DNA from: an uncultured bacterium
GTDB lineage: Bacteria; Verrucomicrobiota; Kiritimatiellia; RFP12; UBA1067
NCBI GenBank assembly: GCA_946401765.1
Contig: CAMIVJ010000175.1
Coordinates: 1-6,257 of the forward strand
Direction: 5' to 3'
Length of the DNA stretch: 6,257 nucleotides
The stretch's first letter is position 1. Each line of letters starts with the position of its first letter. The notes beneath the pieces are model-generated. The model was not told the DNA's origin and did not search any database. It saw only the letters and a program-made list of their open reading frames with translations. Shown in pieces: positions 6,044 through 6,257 of this stretch. The position numbers were made by a program, and so were the translations under genes.

Positions 6044-6134
6044 CACTCCCCACGAACCACGAGCCACTCTCCACGAACCACGAACCACGAATCACGGGCC
6101 ACGAATCACGGGCCACGAATCACGAATCACGCAC
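6044..6134 (+). repeat. Heptamer tandem repeat, 13 units, consensus CACGAAY
   Basis: Thirteen adjacent 7-base units lie in perfect register with no indels, and every unit begins CAC. Five are CACGAAT or CACGAAC neighbours in the middle, and CACGGGC occurs twice. Units 7-11 (6086-6120) alternate CACGAAT and CACGGGC, a 14-base higher-order period. The outer units (CACTCCC, CACTCTC, CACGCAC) are degenerate. The array begins seven bases after the stop codon of the metallopeptidase gene. The strand is strongly asymmetric (CAC but no GTG), so it cannot fold on itself. It resembles the short heptanucleotide tandem repeats known between genes in several bacterial groups. Units are too short and lack spacers, so it is not CRISPR. 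Confidence 0.85.
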
Positions 6135-6257
6135 CCGCAGCGTCCTGCCATTGGCGCGTCGATTGTCAAAGCGATTGTTCTCGTTCTTGAACGAAGAGTT
6201 CGGGTATGGACCTTCTTCGCCGATTGAGACCATTATGCCGTTTGGCGCCACTGGGCT
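6135..6257. other. Right-edge stretch with no gene that can be called
   Basis: On the minus strand, a frame entering at 6257 stays open for 45 codons to a TGA at 6120-6122, inside the heptamer array. It would be the tail of a convergent gene (it reads about SPVAPNGIMVSIGEEGPYPN). A plus-strand frame through LSKRLFSFLNEEFGYGP is also open to the right edge. Neither resembles a family I know, and each is too short to choose. A 14-base interrupted palindrome, TCGTTC-TT-GAACGA, lies at 6181-6194. Confidence 0.25.

Noticed and set aside
6044..6134. CRISPR array
   Set aside because: Units are seven bases and contiguous, with no unique spacers.
6181..6194. Interrupted palindrome TCGTTC-TT-GAACGA as an operator
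   Set aside because: It is a single short copy with no promoter or gene start beside it, so chance is a sufficient explanation.

Overview
The window looks like chromosomal DNA from an uncultured bacterium of the Planctomycetes-Verrucomicrobia-Chlamydiae group, most plausibly a Kiritimatiellae/Lentisphaerae-type gut organism. This is an inference from three things: a DUF4091/GH123-type glycoside hydrolase, large secreted or membrane proteins of little-known families, and promoters placed directly against the start codon. No marker gene is present to prove it.

Layout, all genes on the + strand: (1) 3-1091, the 3' part of a DUF4091 (GH123-like) glycoside hydrolase, followed by a strong hairpin; (2) 1306-2946, a membrane protein with a YcxB-like domain, a leucine-rich-repeat-like stretch and a Cys-rich C-terminal domain, read from an extended -10 promoter (TGGTATAAT) seven bases before its ATG; (3) 2978-4267, a secreted protein of unknown core with a divergent LysM-like C-terminus; (4) 4271-4444, a 57-codon signal-peptide-bearing small gene or remnant; (5) 4498-6036, a secreted HEXXH...E (gluzincin-like, DUF1570-type) putative zinc peptidase with its own promoter in the same leaderless geometry; (6) 6044-6134, a 13-unit heptamer tandem repeat, then 123 bases with no gene I can call.

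Genes 2-4 are close together (31 and 3 bases apart) and probably form one transcription unit. The junctions before genes 3 and 4 are copies of each other: a 70-base direct repeat, 57/70 identical without gaps, covers the ribosome binding site, the start codon and the beginning of the signal peptide. This suggests that the block grew by duplication and that gene 4 is a cut-down paralogue. Sampled base composition is lower in genes 2 and 3 (about 47-48% GC in two 60-base samples) than in the flanking genes 1 and 5 (63-67%), so genes 2-4 may be an accessory insertion between two core-like genes.

Functionally, genes 2, 3 and 5 all act at the membrane or outside the cytoplasm: a membrane-anchored repeat protein, a likely peptidoglycan-binding protein and a putative metalloprotease. 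Nothing in the sequence ties them into a named pathway, and I do not claim a defined new system. The points most worth following are the paired leaderless promoters, the duplicated gene-start module, the unusual architecture of gene 2 and the heptamer array.
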